The notes under the pieces are model-generated. The model was not told the DNA's origin and did no database searches. It was given only the letters and a program-made list of their open reading frames with translations. Below, piece after piece: positions 50,187-61,445 of a stretch of 64,000 nt of DNA. Source of the DNA: Vanrija pseudolonga (lineage: Eukaryota > Basidiomycota > Tremellomycetes > Trichosporonales > Trichosporonaceae); contig NC_085851.1 of NCBI RefSeq assembly GCF_020906515.1, forward strand, positions 2,480,001 to 2,544,000. The letters are read 5' to 3'. Position numbers and translations under genes: made by a program. The first letter of the stretch is position 1, and each line of letters starts with the position of its first letter.

Positions 50187-52689
50187 CTACGCGTGGGCCG
50201 CCTGCTTGGCGTCCTCGGCGGCAGCGTTCAATGGGGAACCGTTGGTGAATGCCTTTGAGCAGTTTGCCATGGTGACGGATGCACGCGAGATGGGGTCGGT
50301 GCGGTAGAAGTCGGAGATGGGCTTGCGGAGGAGCTCGCTCGAAGGGGCGGGTGCGCTCGACTTGGCGAGCGACTCGAGACCAGCGCGGAGAGCCTCGGTG
50401 GAAGGAGCCTCAGCCTCGTCGTAGCGGACAAGGGTGGGGGAGATGTCCCAGAGACGGTCGCGGACCTGGACAACGTCGTCATAGGGCAGGGGCTGGCCGA
50501 CAACCTCGGAGAGGGCACGGATGATCTTCCAGTCCTCGCGGGCGGCGCCAGGAGGAGGAACGGCGGTACGGCCCTGCTGGGAGCGGCCCTCGGTGTTGAT
50601 CCAGGTGGTGGCCTTCTCGGTGTAGGCGGCACCGGGCAGGCAGACGTCGGCGTACTGGGCACCAACGTCACCGTGGTGGCCCTGGTAGACGACAAAGGCG
50701 TTCTCGGGAATGGAAGCGGGGTCGACGTCGTCGGCGTTGAGGAGGTAGACAAACTTGGGCTGGGCCTTGGAGGACGAAGCCGAAGGAGTGAAGCCAATGT
50801 CGTAGGCGGCGGCGTGCGAAGCGGCACGCTGGAGGATGGAGAAACCGTTCCACTCGGGGGTGACAAACTTGGCCGAGTTGTCAAGGACGTGCTGGGACAC
50901 GGCCTTGAGGATGGCGGCGCCGTCCTTGCCCTCAACGGCAGCCGAGCCGACAACGATCAGAGGCTTCTTGGCAGCAGCGAAGAGCTTGGCAAACTCGCCA
51001 TCGGCCTTGCCGCCGAGGAACGGGGCGACATCGGCAGCCGACTTGCCAACGCTCTCGTACTTGAAGGTCGAGTCAAAGTCCTCGCCAATGACACCAAAGT
51101 TGTGGCCGTTCTTGAGCCACGACTTGCGGAAGCGGGTGTTGATGATGGCGGCCTCGTGACGGGGGTTGGTGCCGATGAGGAGGACGGCATCAGCGTCCTC
51201 GACGTTGGCGATACCAGTGTTGAAGAGGTAGTTGGAACGAACGTCGACACCGGCAGCGGGAGGAGCCTGGCCGTTGACCTGGTCGAGGGTGGTGTTCTCC
51301 GAGCCGAGGCGGTTGACGAGGTCCTTGAGGGCAACAAGCGACTCGGTGTCGGCGAGCGAGCCGGCAACGGCCTTGATCTCGTCACCCTTGGCGCCCGACT
51401 TGGCAAGACCGACACGGATAGCCTCGAGGGCGTGCTCCCACGACGAGGGGACAAAGCGGTCGCCCTCACGGACCAGGGGGGTGGTGAGACGCTGGTAGCG
51501 GAGACCGTCGTAGGCGTAGCGGGTCTTGTCGTTGATCCACTCCTCGTTGACGTCGTCGTTGAGCTTGGGCTGGATACGCATGACCTGAACACCGCGCGAG
51601 TCGACGCGGATGTTGGAACCAACAGCGTCGAGAACGTCGACCGACTCGGTCTTCTTCAGCTCCCAGGGACGGGCCTGGAACTCGTAAGGCTTGGACGTGA
51701 GCGCACCGACGGGGCACAGGTCGATAATGTTGCCCGACATCTCAGAGTTGAGCGTCTTCTCAATGTACGTGCCGATCTGGAGGTCGTTTCCACGGCCCGA
51801 GGTTCCGAGGTCCTCGACGCCAGCGACGTCGTTGGCGAAACGCACACAACGCGTGCACTGAATGCAGCGGTTCATCGACGTCTTGACGATGGGGCCAAAG
51901 TTCTTGTTCTCGACGGCACGCTTGCCAGCAATCTCGTGGAAGCGTGTCCTGTCCGAGCCGTAGCGCATCGACTGGTCCTGGAGGTCACACTCGCCTCCCT
52001 GGTCGCAGATGGGGCAGTCGAGCGGGTGGTTGGAGAGCAAAAACTCCATGACGCCCTCACGCGCCTTGTGCACCTTGGGCGTGTTGGTGAAGACCTTGGA
52101 GCCGGGCATGGCGGGCTGCGCGCACGACGCGATCGGCTTTGGTGCGCGCTCAACCTCGACGAGGCACATGCGGCAGTTACCGGCGATCGCTAGCCTGTCA
52201 TGGTAACAGCTGCGGGGTGGGTTAGCTTAGCTATCGGCTGGCTTCCGACGACCGCCGTCGCCGTCGTGCGCGCGCGCTACTCACAAACGGGGGACGTTGG
52301 CGCCGCTTCACAAACAGTCAGCACATCTCTCACACAAAGCACTAAACGTACGCAGCCTCCTGTCAAGGTGTCAGCGCTGCACACATTACACAAGCCACAA
52401 CAACTCACGCAAGCCTGAATGAGCGCGGTTCCTAAAGAGGGCCAAGGTCAGCATTACCACCCCCATGCACTGGAGCCACGCCGCACGCACCAGCAGGCAC
52501 GGTCACCTCCTTGCCGTCGATGGTGAGCGTGATGTCCGCCCTGCGGACGCGGGACGTCGAGAACAGGCGGCCTGTAGAGGAGTTAGTCGGGGCGGTCGGA
52601 GCTCGGGACTGCGGCCGTCGGGGCACGCAGGACGCACCAGCGGGAACCTGGCGCGCGAGGGTGCGGGAGGCCGACAGCCGGGGGAGCAT
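50187..52689 (-). CDS. NUO78: Mitochondrial complex I 75/78-kDa iron-sulfur subunit
   Basis: Six exons, about 730 residues. The mitochondrial presequence MLPRLSASRTLARQVPAG joins RLFSTSRVRRADITLTIDGK. The 2Fe-2S and 4Fe-4S ligands are in place: FCYHDRLAIAGNCRMCLVEV, HPLDCPICDQGGECDLQDQS and CIQCTRCVRFANDVAGVED, then IIDLCPVGALTSKPYEF. A long molybdopterin-oxidoreductase-like C-terminal part follows (ADAVLLIGTNPRHEAAIINT, LPGAAYTEKATTWINTEGRS). It carries electrons in the NADH dehydrogenase arm. The 5' end is broken by five introns, with three consecutive micro-exons at 52409-52431 (23 nt), 52352-52359 (8 nt) and 52285-52305 (21 nt) that rebuild ALIQACEAAGANVPRFCYHD. Start: ATG 52689. Confidence 0.95.
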
Positions 52690-53138
52690 GGCGGTAGGTC
52701 GGGCGGGGGGAGGGGCGGCGGAGAGAGAGTGGTGCGATGGGGAGTATGCACTTGTCGGTGGTGTCGAGCAAGTCACCGATGCGACGCAGGCTGCAGTCCG
52801 TACCCAGCATCCACCACCGCACCCAGGAGCACTCGGCAGTGAACGCACCAAGTCCCAGCCAACCGCGACGGGCTGCGTTGGTCATAACGCCGCAGTGTGG
52901 CACCCCCAAGGAACGACCAATGACCAAGGGGCAAATACGCATCGGAACAGAGACAGGCCGGTCACTTGGCGCAGCATGTCATGCATGTCAGCAATTGCAT
53001 GCACTCTTCGACTTCATACACGTTACATGTGCAGTGCGCATCGGCACAATCTATACACTGGCGACCAAAATCCCAAGAATCTAATCAATGTACAATACAG
53101 GTGGAGGGCGAGCGAGTCTGTCTACGCTGCGCTGCGCC
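52690..53138. other. Intergenic region between NUO78 and TAO3
   Basis: About 450 bases with the NUO78 5' flank and the TAO3 3' flank. No gene, repeat or clear motif. Confidence 0.5.
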
Positions 53139-56100
53139 CTACACCATGCCGCCAGGAGCGTCGCGAGGCGACGGCGTCCGGCTCCGGTCCTTGTTGTTCC
53201 AAGGCCGGTTGACTGGTGCGTCAAGAATGTCAGCACCGAGCCCAACGCCGTTGAGCGCGGCTTCGATCGGCTGTGCGGCTGCAGGGTTCGTCTCGTCCTC
53301 GAGGCCAAACACGGCCTCCGAGTTGGTCGCTCCAAACTCGGATTCACTCGAGAAGCTCGTCTTGTGGCCGGTGGGGAGGTACAGGTTGCCCATGCGCGAG
53401 CCGGCATGCCCACTACCGTAGGTGCCCGAGAGACCGTTGGCCCAGTATGTCGGGTCGGCGGGCGGGGCGAGGCCACCAGGCGCCGAAGAAAAGCTCTCGG
53501 TGCTTGCCACGAAGGGCAGATTGGGGGCGTGCTGGGCCAGAGGGTACGCCCCGACATCGGGCTCGCTGCGGTTCTCGTGGATGGGCAGATTGGACGACGG
53601 CGAGCGAACAATGCCGCCGCGGGACATGACGTTGCGCAAGCGGGTGTCACCGTTGCTGAACGAGTCTCCGCTGTTACCGCGGCCGTACGGTGCCATTGGC
53701 CGCTGTCGCCTGGGCTGCAAGGGGCTGGTACCTCCGCTCGCGGCCGGCTGGGCGGCACCGTCAAGCCCGTCGTCAAAGAACTGGTTGAGAGAGTGGAGGG
53801 CGCCGACCAGGTCGCCCATGGACGCATTGTCGGGAACCGATAGTGGCGGCGAGGGCAGCTCGAGACTCGCCTGGCTGGCAGCCCACTGATTGCTGCCGCC
53901 AGGGTTGCCGTTGATCGGGCGGAGGTCAGAGAACTGGAGGACCGAGAAGTGCGCCGAAGCTGCCCTTGATTCGACAGCGCAGGTGTTGAACACTGCCAGC
54001 ACGTTCTTCTTTGTGACGGCAGACCTCTCAGTCGCGTTCGGCACGCTCCAGCCAGAAGCCTCAATCGGACCAAAGAGCTGGTCGGCTGGGTCGGCAGGCG
54101 GGACGTCTGGAGCACCAAGAGGCATGTCGAGGACATCGAGCGCCTGTGCCGCATGCTTGGTTCCCACAAGGCGAAGTAGAGGCTTGAACAGCTCGTTGGC
54201 GTGAGGTGCAAGCGGGGCTCGGGCTTCGGGGAACGCCAGGACAAGCTTGAGCACCTGCAACGCCTTGTCGCGCATCCAGTCGGTACGGTTGAGCACAAAG
54301 CCCAACAGGACCGTCACGATCTGCAAGGCATGAGTGCTGAGATGGTCGCGGAGAAGAGCCACAGCCTGTCGGATAAAGTCGTCCTTGGTGCGGAAGCGGG
54401 CTCGGGCAAAGGACGTGAGCAAGCGAGAGAAGCCCGCGTTGCCTTGTCTGTCCGCAATGTCCACGAGATCAAACGCCATGCCTGCGAGCTCCTCGTTTGG
54501 CTCGCCCAGGTCGGTGGAGTGGAGCATCCATGGCAAGGCGGCCACGAAGCCGTTGATCAACCGGTCATCAGCCCCGTCGATAAGCTGCGAGTCGGGGACG
54601 CTGGTCAAGCGGCGGATGACGTCAAACGTCATCATGTCCGTCTTGGATGACCGCAGGCCAATGAGGAGCAAGGACTGGAGATGAGGAGGAGGCTCGGTGT
54701 AGTCGGGAGGACGGTACGAGACAAGGTGCGACACCACGGACTGGTCGGCGAGGTTGGTCTTGTCCAGCACGTGCGAGAGGAGGTCGACAACCTCGTTGAA
54801 CTCGGCCTCGTATGGTGTGGTGAGACACGCCATTGAGCACCAGAAGATCTGGGGGTACGATCTGATCTCGCTCGCCGTCAACGACTGGACGATCGAGGCG
54901 AAGGTGTGCATGACCTCGGTGTTGAAGGCTTGAATCTCGGCCTGCGGGCTTGCGATCGTGCTGGACAGGCGCGCGAGGACGTCGGAGAGCATGCGGGGGT
55001 TGACGCTCGGCGACAAGATTCGGAACACCTGGAACGAGCGGCAAGCCAAGTGCCGGACGGTACACGAGGTCGCCCAATTGAGTGCTAGCGAGCCCCACTG
55101 CTTCCGAAGCTTGGGTTGCAGCTGCTGGAGGATGCCGAGGATCTTGGCCACCAAGGTGGACATCTTTGCCGGCGCATGGAACAGAGTTTCTCCCTCGCCC
55201 GTGTCGTCCGTCTTCCAGAACAGGTCGGCACGCTCGCGGCTAAGTGCTGTAGTTTTGAGCTCCGCGGTGGCCCACACCGCCGCACGCTCCGCAGGCTCAG
55301 GAGGCTGGACGTGTGACTGATCGCTGATCCACGTCCGGAGCACTTGGAGGAGGACAGTCTGAGCTTGTTCCCGCATGGCAGGGTTGGGGTCATCACAATG
55401 GATGAAGGCGACATGCAGGAGGGTGGGCAGACGGCTGTTGAGGTTCGAGTTGACCACCCGGTGAGGCAGCAGCTCACCAGCGAACAGCAGCGCAAGCTGT
55501 CCTTGCGAGAGTGGCTTGGTCCGGAGTGTCGTGGAAAACAACACATCCAGGTTGGCGTGCGAGCTTGCAGGGCTGGCCGGGACGTTTGCCTGGGCCGAAG
55601 TCGCCATGTCGGACGGGTCGACAAAGTCGGTGATCTCGTCAAAGATGATATCGCCTGCCGGAGAAGAAGCCAGGCAAGCAACAATCTGGCGGGCATGGAC
55701 CACAAAGTCGGGGCTGCCACGCTTCGCGCCTTGCTCAAACAAGAACTTGACCAGGGCAGTGGTGTTGCGAGATCGGCCAGAGCCAGCAAAGCTGACCAGG
55801 ATGTCGCGGACCGAGTCCATGTGGTCGTCGCTGAAGCGCACCACGAGGAACATGAGATTTGAGAGGGTCTCGTGCTCGCGAGCAATGTCCTCGGCGGTCT
55901 GGTCCTTGGTTGCGGCGTCAAGCTCCAAAACCTTCATGAAGGCAGGAAGGATGCGGAGCGTGGCCTGGCGACGGGGGGCGTCGAGCTGGCCCAGTCGCGT
56001 AGTGCACTCGGCCAGGAAGGGAATAGCCAGATCGGGGTAGAGCTCGGCAAAACGAGTTAGCAGGTCAAGCTGCGCCTGGTTGTACACGTTGGGAGCGGTG

Positions 56101-59100
56101 CTGCCAACTGCCGAGAGCAACTTGGACGCGGCGAGCCGGTCGGCAGGGCTGTCGAAGAGCCAGACGGCGAGCTGGAAGGCGCGTAGGCGTACGTCTGGGA
56201 CGGGATGGCCGAGCTTGGACAGGGACAGGCAGGCCAACTGCGCCGAGGGAAGCTTGATCGTTCCATCGCTGATGAGGTCCGCAACAACGCCGAAGAACGA
56301 CGACTCTAAGGAAAACTGCTCTCCTTCACCGAACGACTGGTGGAGCACTTCGTCGGCCAGCCGGGACACGTCCCAGTTGTACTTGACGAGGGCGTGCAGA
56401 GCCTTCCTCGCCGTCTCGTGATGGCTTGGCTGAGTCGAGGTGAACATGCCACGGATCCATCGGAGCACCGTCAGCGGCTCGACGATCGTCTCAGAAGCGT
56501 GAGTCGCAGGTGTGGCGTCCGCAGCTGAGATCAGCTTGCCCTGGCACAAGCTGGCCATGGCTTCTGCTGCGGCCGCAGACAGGAGCTTGGTCTTGGCCTG
56601 TAGGTCGTCCAAGTACTGCGCACGGTCGCGGTCCCCACGGTACGAGTCGGCCGCAGCTTGAAGTGTGTGCGACTCGCGAGCTTTGGCGACATCTGGTCGC
56701 CGTCCAACATGACACCAGTCGTAGCACAGCTTGAAGATTGCTCCACGGACCTCTTCGCCAAGGAAGCGGTCACTGCTGTCAAGCTTGCCGAGGGCGGTGG
56801 TGAGATGGTCGACAACGATACAGAACCACCGACGAAGGCTCTGGAGATCATAGTCTTCGCGTGCCGCGCGGTCAGAGAGAAGGTTGAAGGTGATCTTGAC
56901 AAAGCCGATGAAGGAAGACAGGTTGGCAATATGCGAGGGGGATCTGTTGTCCAGAATCATAGGCGATATCAAGCGGAAGACATGAGCAGCGGCCGTCCAC
57001 ATGATGCCGCTGGCTGATGGCTTTCGCGCCGACTGAGGTAAGATGGTCGCCTTGTACGAGTCGGCCAGGTGGCGCACAAAGGTGAGGAGCTGCTCGGCCA
57101 GGGGCGAGAGAGATGATGCGCGAATCGATCCAAGCGCATACACTGCAGCATCCTGGAACCGACGGTCATCCCACATGAGAAGACCCATGAGGTACTTGAA
57201 GATCAGAGGCGTCGTCAACAGCTCTGTCGACAGCGTCGTGTCCTTTCGCGGTAACTTTGGGGTCGTCACCGAGGCGTCGACCGTGGCTGCCAGCACGGAG
57301 AGGTACATGCGCCACTGTTCGGCGAGGACCGTCGAGTCCGAGGTAGATCGGTTAATAGCCCGAGCGCTGCGGCTCGGCTTGCCCGAAGCAATGTCGCCGA
57401 CGTGGGTCTGTAGGCGAACGGCCGTGTTGCCAACCAGCGTTCGAAGCACTTCCACAGGCTTGGGCAGCTGGTCGCTGACTTTACCGACGAACGTCGGGAA
57501 GATGGCCAGCCACAACGCAGCGTCCTTGGGACTGTCGCTCTCGGCCAGCTGCTGGAGCAACTTTGGTCCTTTCAGAGTGTCGAGCCGATGGTGGTCGTTT
57601 GTTGTCAGCATCGGAAGCGACCGCAATGTCTTCATGTCGGCTTCCTCGATGTTGGACTTGTACATCTGAAGGACAGACGAGAGTGACGGCTTGTCAGGAA
57701 TGACGAGACGGCTGTACCTGAACGGGGCGGACGGTGCCCTCGACTCGCCTGCCAGGTCACGCGCCGCTGTGAACACGGTGTGCGCGAGCCGACGGAGCCC
57801 GACACAGGTCGAGGAGAGCAGGAACATGCCCGTGCCCTCGATCTTGTTGATGAGGCCGGGGTCGATCTTTGCTGCCTTCTCGGCCGTACGCTGGTGAGTC
57901 GCGAGCGTTTCCAGGACGTCGACCCAGAGCTTGGCGACACGCACGAGCTGCGACTCGAGGAGGCGGGTGGCGACGAAGTGCTCGCGGAAGACGTGCCTCG
58001 TCTCAAACACAAACTGCCTGTAGTTGTCCACAAGGAGGAGGCACAAGGCCGGGTCCTCTGCCACGCTGCGCATGGTGGTGGATGCCACCTGGCAGGTAGC
58101 AGGGTCTGCTGAGAAGGTAGATCGACAGAGGATGTTGACCAGTTGGGTTCGGTTGGCCGATACGGGGAGCATGGAGCGCATCGAGTCGAGGAGAGCAGCA
58201 AGTAGACGGAATGTCGGCTCATAGCGAGTGGGATACGCCACGTGAATGTCTCCGTGCTTGTGCGTGACCTGCTCTCCCGAGCTGTCCATGTTGGCGCTGG
58301 AGGCGTGGATAGAAATCGTGACAGCGTCGGATGATAGCAGCACGGTGCCGACAGTACGGTCGCAGGACTGCAGGATGCTGACAGCGACCGGGGCGACCTT
58401 TTCAACAAACTCTTCTGCTTGGTCCAATCCCTCCAACACCAGTCTGCCCTCACCACTCGTCAAGTTGTCCAGCTCGAAACGGGTGAAATCTGGGCCAGTG
58501 GGGAACGGAACCGGGAGGTCGTGGACAACTGATTGGAGCGTGTAGGTGGAAGCCCGAATCGCGACATAGGCCCGCTCGGCATGGTGGAGCTCTCCAGGTG
58601 CACCGTCACCCGACCTGCCTGGCTGGCAGTCGTGCAGGAACTCGGCTACCAAATCCTGGCCATAGTCGAACTGCTTGGCGAAGACGTAGTGGAGGATGGC
58701 GACAAACGGCTCCAGGGGAAGATCTGAGGGCACCAACAGACCGCTGTGGGCAGGGAAGTGGATCCTGATAAGACCTTCCAGTCGCTTCCTCGTCGTCGTC
58801 GAGCTCTCAGGGCATCGGTGGAGGTACACCCACAACAAACGGATGAACGCATTCATGCCGATGATTCGCGAGGACCGGTCCTTGGACTTGGAGGCGATGG
58901 CGTCGATACACCCCTGCCAGTGCTCCATGAACACCTCACGAGGCGATACACAGAGCGCGACGACAACGAGCGGGAAGGCGATCGGCCAGTAGCGTGGCTT
59001 GGACGCCATGGCGATGGCGCGCTGGAGCACAACCGCGATCGCCTTGGCCCAGACCGGGTGGTTGACCTCGGCGGTTGCCGTCTCGATAACTGGGTGTAGC

Positions 59101-60824
59101 AGCTGGGTAAAGGTGTCCGCATAGGCAGACTTGAGCTGGGATCCATGAGCATTGGCAAAGAATGTAGACAGGCTTTGAAGAAAATCAGCCGCCATCTCAA
59201 GCTCATCCTCGGGATAAACTTTGAGCTTGAGGTGGCTGACGCCCTTGAGGATGTGCTCAATCTTCGATTCCTGGTCCTTTGAAGCCCCTGAGCTCAGTCC
59301 GCTTATCTCCCGAGTGAATCTGTCGCTGACGGTGAGGAACCTGGTCTTGGACAGCTCGCCGAGGAAATCAACAAGCAGAGCAGAGACGTCCCTTCTGTGG
59401 GCGACGTCGTCTGGCCGTTCCGATCTGAACAGGCTGAATGCCGAGTGCTCGAGGTTGAGCGCGACGTCCTCGCCGAGCGTCGGCACGGTGCGGACAATGT
59501 CGATGAGGGCACGGTGGTAGATGTACTTTGCAGCGGAGGCCTTGCGGCTGCCGAGGACTGAAGCAGCTTCGTCGGCTCTGACCTGGAACCCGAGCGACTG
59601 AGACAGGTGCGATCTGATGTCGTTGGGGCTGATGTTGTCCGACTGTATCCGGCACCAAGTGTTAAGGAGGTCAATGACACGGCGAGCGTGTGCACGAGCA
59701 CAGTTTGCCAATGACACCAAAACCTGGTCAAAGGCCGGATCGACACCAGACGCCAGCACGGCAGAGAGCGAGATGTGCGAGTTCTGGAACGTCAGCTGGG
59801 GCGCTGGCGGCGATCACTGCACACGCACCAAAGGCTTGGCCAACAACTTTGTGATTTTTGGGTCAGCCGATTCACGAAAAGCCTGAAAGACGACGCGCAA
59901 TGCCTCCTCCGCCGGGGTCTTGCCAAAGTTGTCCAGTGACTCGTCCCCAGTATTGACGCTCATCTTACGGGGGAAGGTGCCGAACATGCTGGTATCGCTG
60001 CCCTGTCGTCCAGCCCGCGACGGCGTCGATCGTGCCGGTATCCGTGGCAACATGGGTAAGGGATAGTCCTCTGCGCGGAAGCTCGACGAGCCCTGGGACG
60101 TCACTGAGCGACCGCCAAACGATCGCTGCGAAGAGTGCATCGTCGCCACGGAATGCTTGCCAGCCGTGTGGTTGTACCCCAGGGGCTGCTGCCATGCCGC
60201 CGACGCCTTGGTGTAGCCCCTTGGCCTGCTGTTGTGGTGGGTCGAGGTGGGGGACGGTGGCGAATCGAAGCGGTTGAACGGGTCCCGCAGAGTCGGGTAC
60301 CGTGGCGCGCCGTACTGCTTCGAGTCGAGCGGCGGTAATGAGGGGACGGGGGGTGCGCCTTGCGTGTTGGGCTTGAAGACGTTCTTGAGGGATGCGAACG
60401 AGCCCTTGCGCGGGCCGAGCACGCCCGCACCGCTCCCCGACTGCTGCATCGAGTGCGCGATCAGCGACGACGACGACCCGTTCGACATCTTGCCCAGCCG
60501 TGGCGGCTCGAGTGCGAGGTCGTGGGCCGACGCCGAGTGACTCAGCCCGCTCTTCGGCAGCTGGGCACGCAGCGAGCCCGTGTTGAACGCATTGGCGCCT
60601 CCGCCGTTCGCGCGGTTCATAGGGTCGGACGACGTCGAGGGCTCATGGCGATGCGTGTAGAGCTCGGTGTCGGAGGACGCTCCTTGGCTGCCGAATGTCG
60701 TTCTGGAGAAGGATGGGAGCGTAAGGTCATCGTCGTCGTCGAGGTCTTTGAAGGGTCAGTGAGTACAAGGTGGGGTGAGTAACCTAGCGACGCGCTCACC
60801 TGGGATTACGATTTCCTCTGTCAT
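53139..60824 (-). CDS. TAO3: Cell-morphogenesis scaffold of the Furry/Tao3/Mor2 family
   Basis: Three exons give about 2530 residues, the largest protein here. Exon 1 is only 25 nt (MTEEIVIP plus one base), spliced over 60746-60799. A ~300-residue disordered region follows (PPPRLGK-type Ser/Pro sequence), then a very long helical HEAT/ARM-like body without catalytic motifs. The N-terminal Furry segment is visible as KTPAEEALRVVFQAFRESAD, DPAFDQVLVSLANCARAHAR and YIYHRALIDIVRTVPTLGE. Later blocks (FWCSMACLTTPYEAEFNEVV, VSHLVSYRPPDYTEPPPHLQ) match the C-terminal cell-morphogenesis region. The family works with NDR kinase (RAM/MOR pathway) in polarity and cell separation. The second intron (59784-59822) is 39 nt. 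The frame is unbroken over 6.6 kb in exon 3. The symbol is by family. Confidence 0.88.
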
Positions 60825-61445
60825 GGTGGTGGGTCGTGAGGTTGGAGGAAATTTAGAACAATGCAATCAAGGCGGCGGCGGCGGAGGTCGTGAGTCGGGA
60901 AAGGATGTAGCCGCTGTCACTGCGACGGCCGCGACCCTTGTGAGGTGGCTGCTGCTGGTGCGGTGTCGTTGAGCTGATGTCGTTGCCGTTGCCGCGTTCA
61001 ACGCCAGTGGGGCTTTTGATAGGTGTAGTGGTACAGTGGTTTCGTGTGTATGCTTTCTGGTGGTCGAACGCGGCGCGCGCGAGTTGCGATGCGAGGAATG
61101 TTCCAAGCGGTGGGTGATCGATGGACGCTCCGGCCTGGAATCCCACAAAGTCGCATCGGTAGGAACCACCCTGGCAGTTGTCGGCGGCGCTCGCCTCCAC
61201 CCGGCCCGTGAGCCGCTGCCGCCGCCGCCGCCGCCGCCGCCTCTGACGCACACTCGACGACGGAAGCATTTCAAATACACACCGCAAAGTCTGATTAGAG
61301 GTCTATTACAACAGGGACATTGGGTTGTAATCGGGTTGCAAAGCTGAGCCTGCATGATGCGACGTCGAGCCCAGTCCATCGGCACTCCAAGAACCTCACG
61401 TTGCATTATCACCATATCTCTCTCGTAACAGAAGCCACAGCCCCC
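60825..61445. other. Intergenic region between TAO3 and the ABC transporter
   Basis: About 620 bases holding the TAO3 promoter and the 3' flank of the ABC gene. The only notable element is a short GCC repeat. Confidence 0.5.
61217..61241 (+). repeat. (GCC)n trinucleotide repeat, about 8 units
   Basis: Uninterrupted GCC units in non-coding sequence about 390-420 bases upstream of TAO3. Confidence 0.85.
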
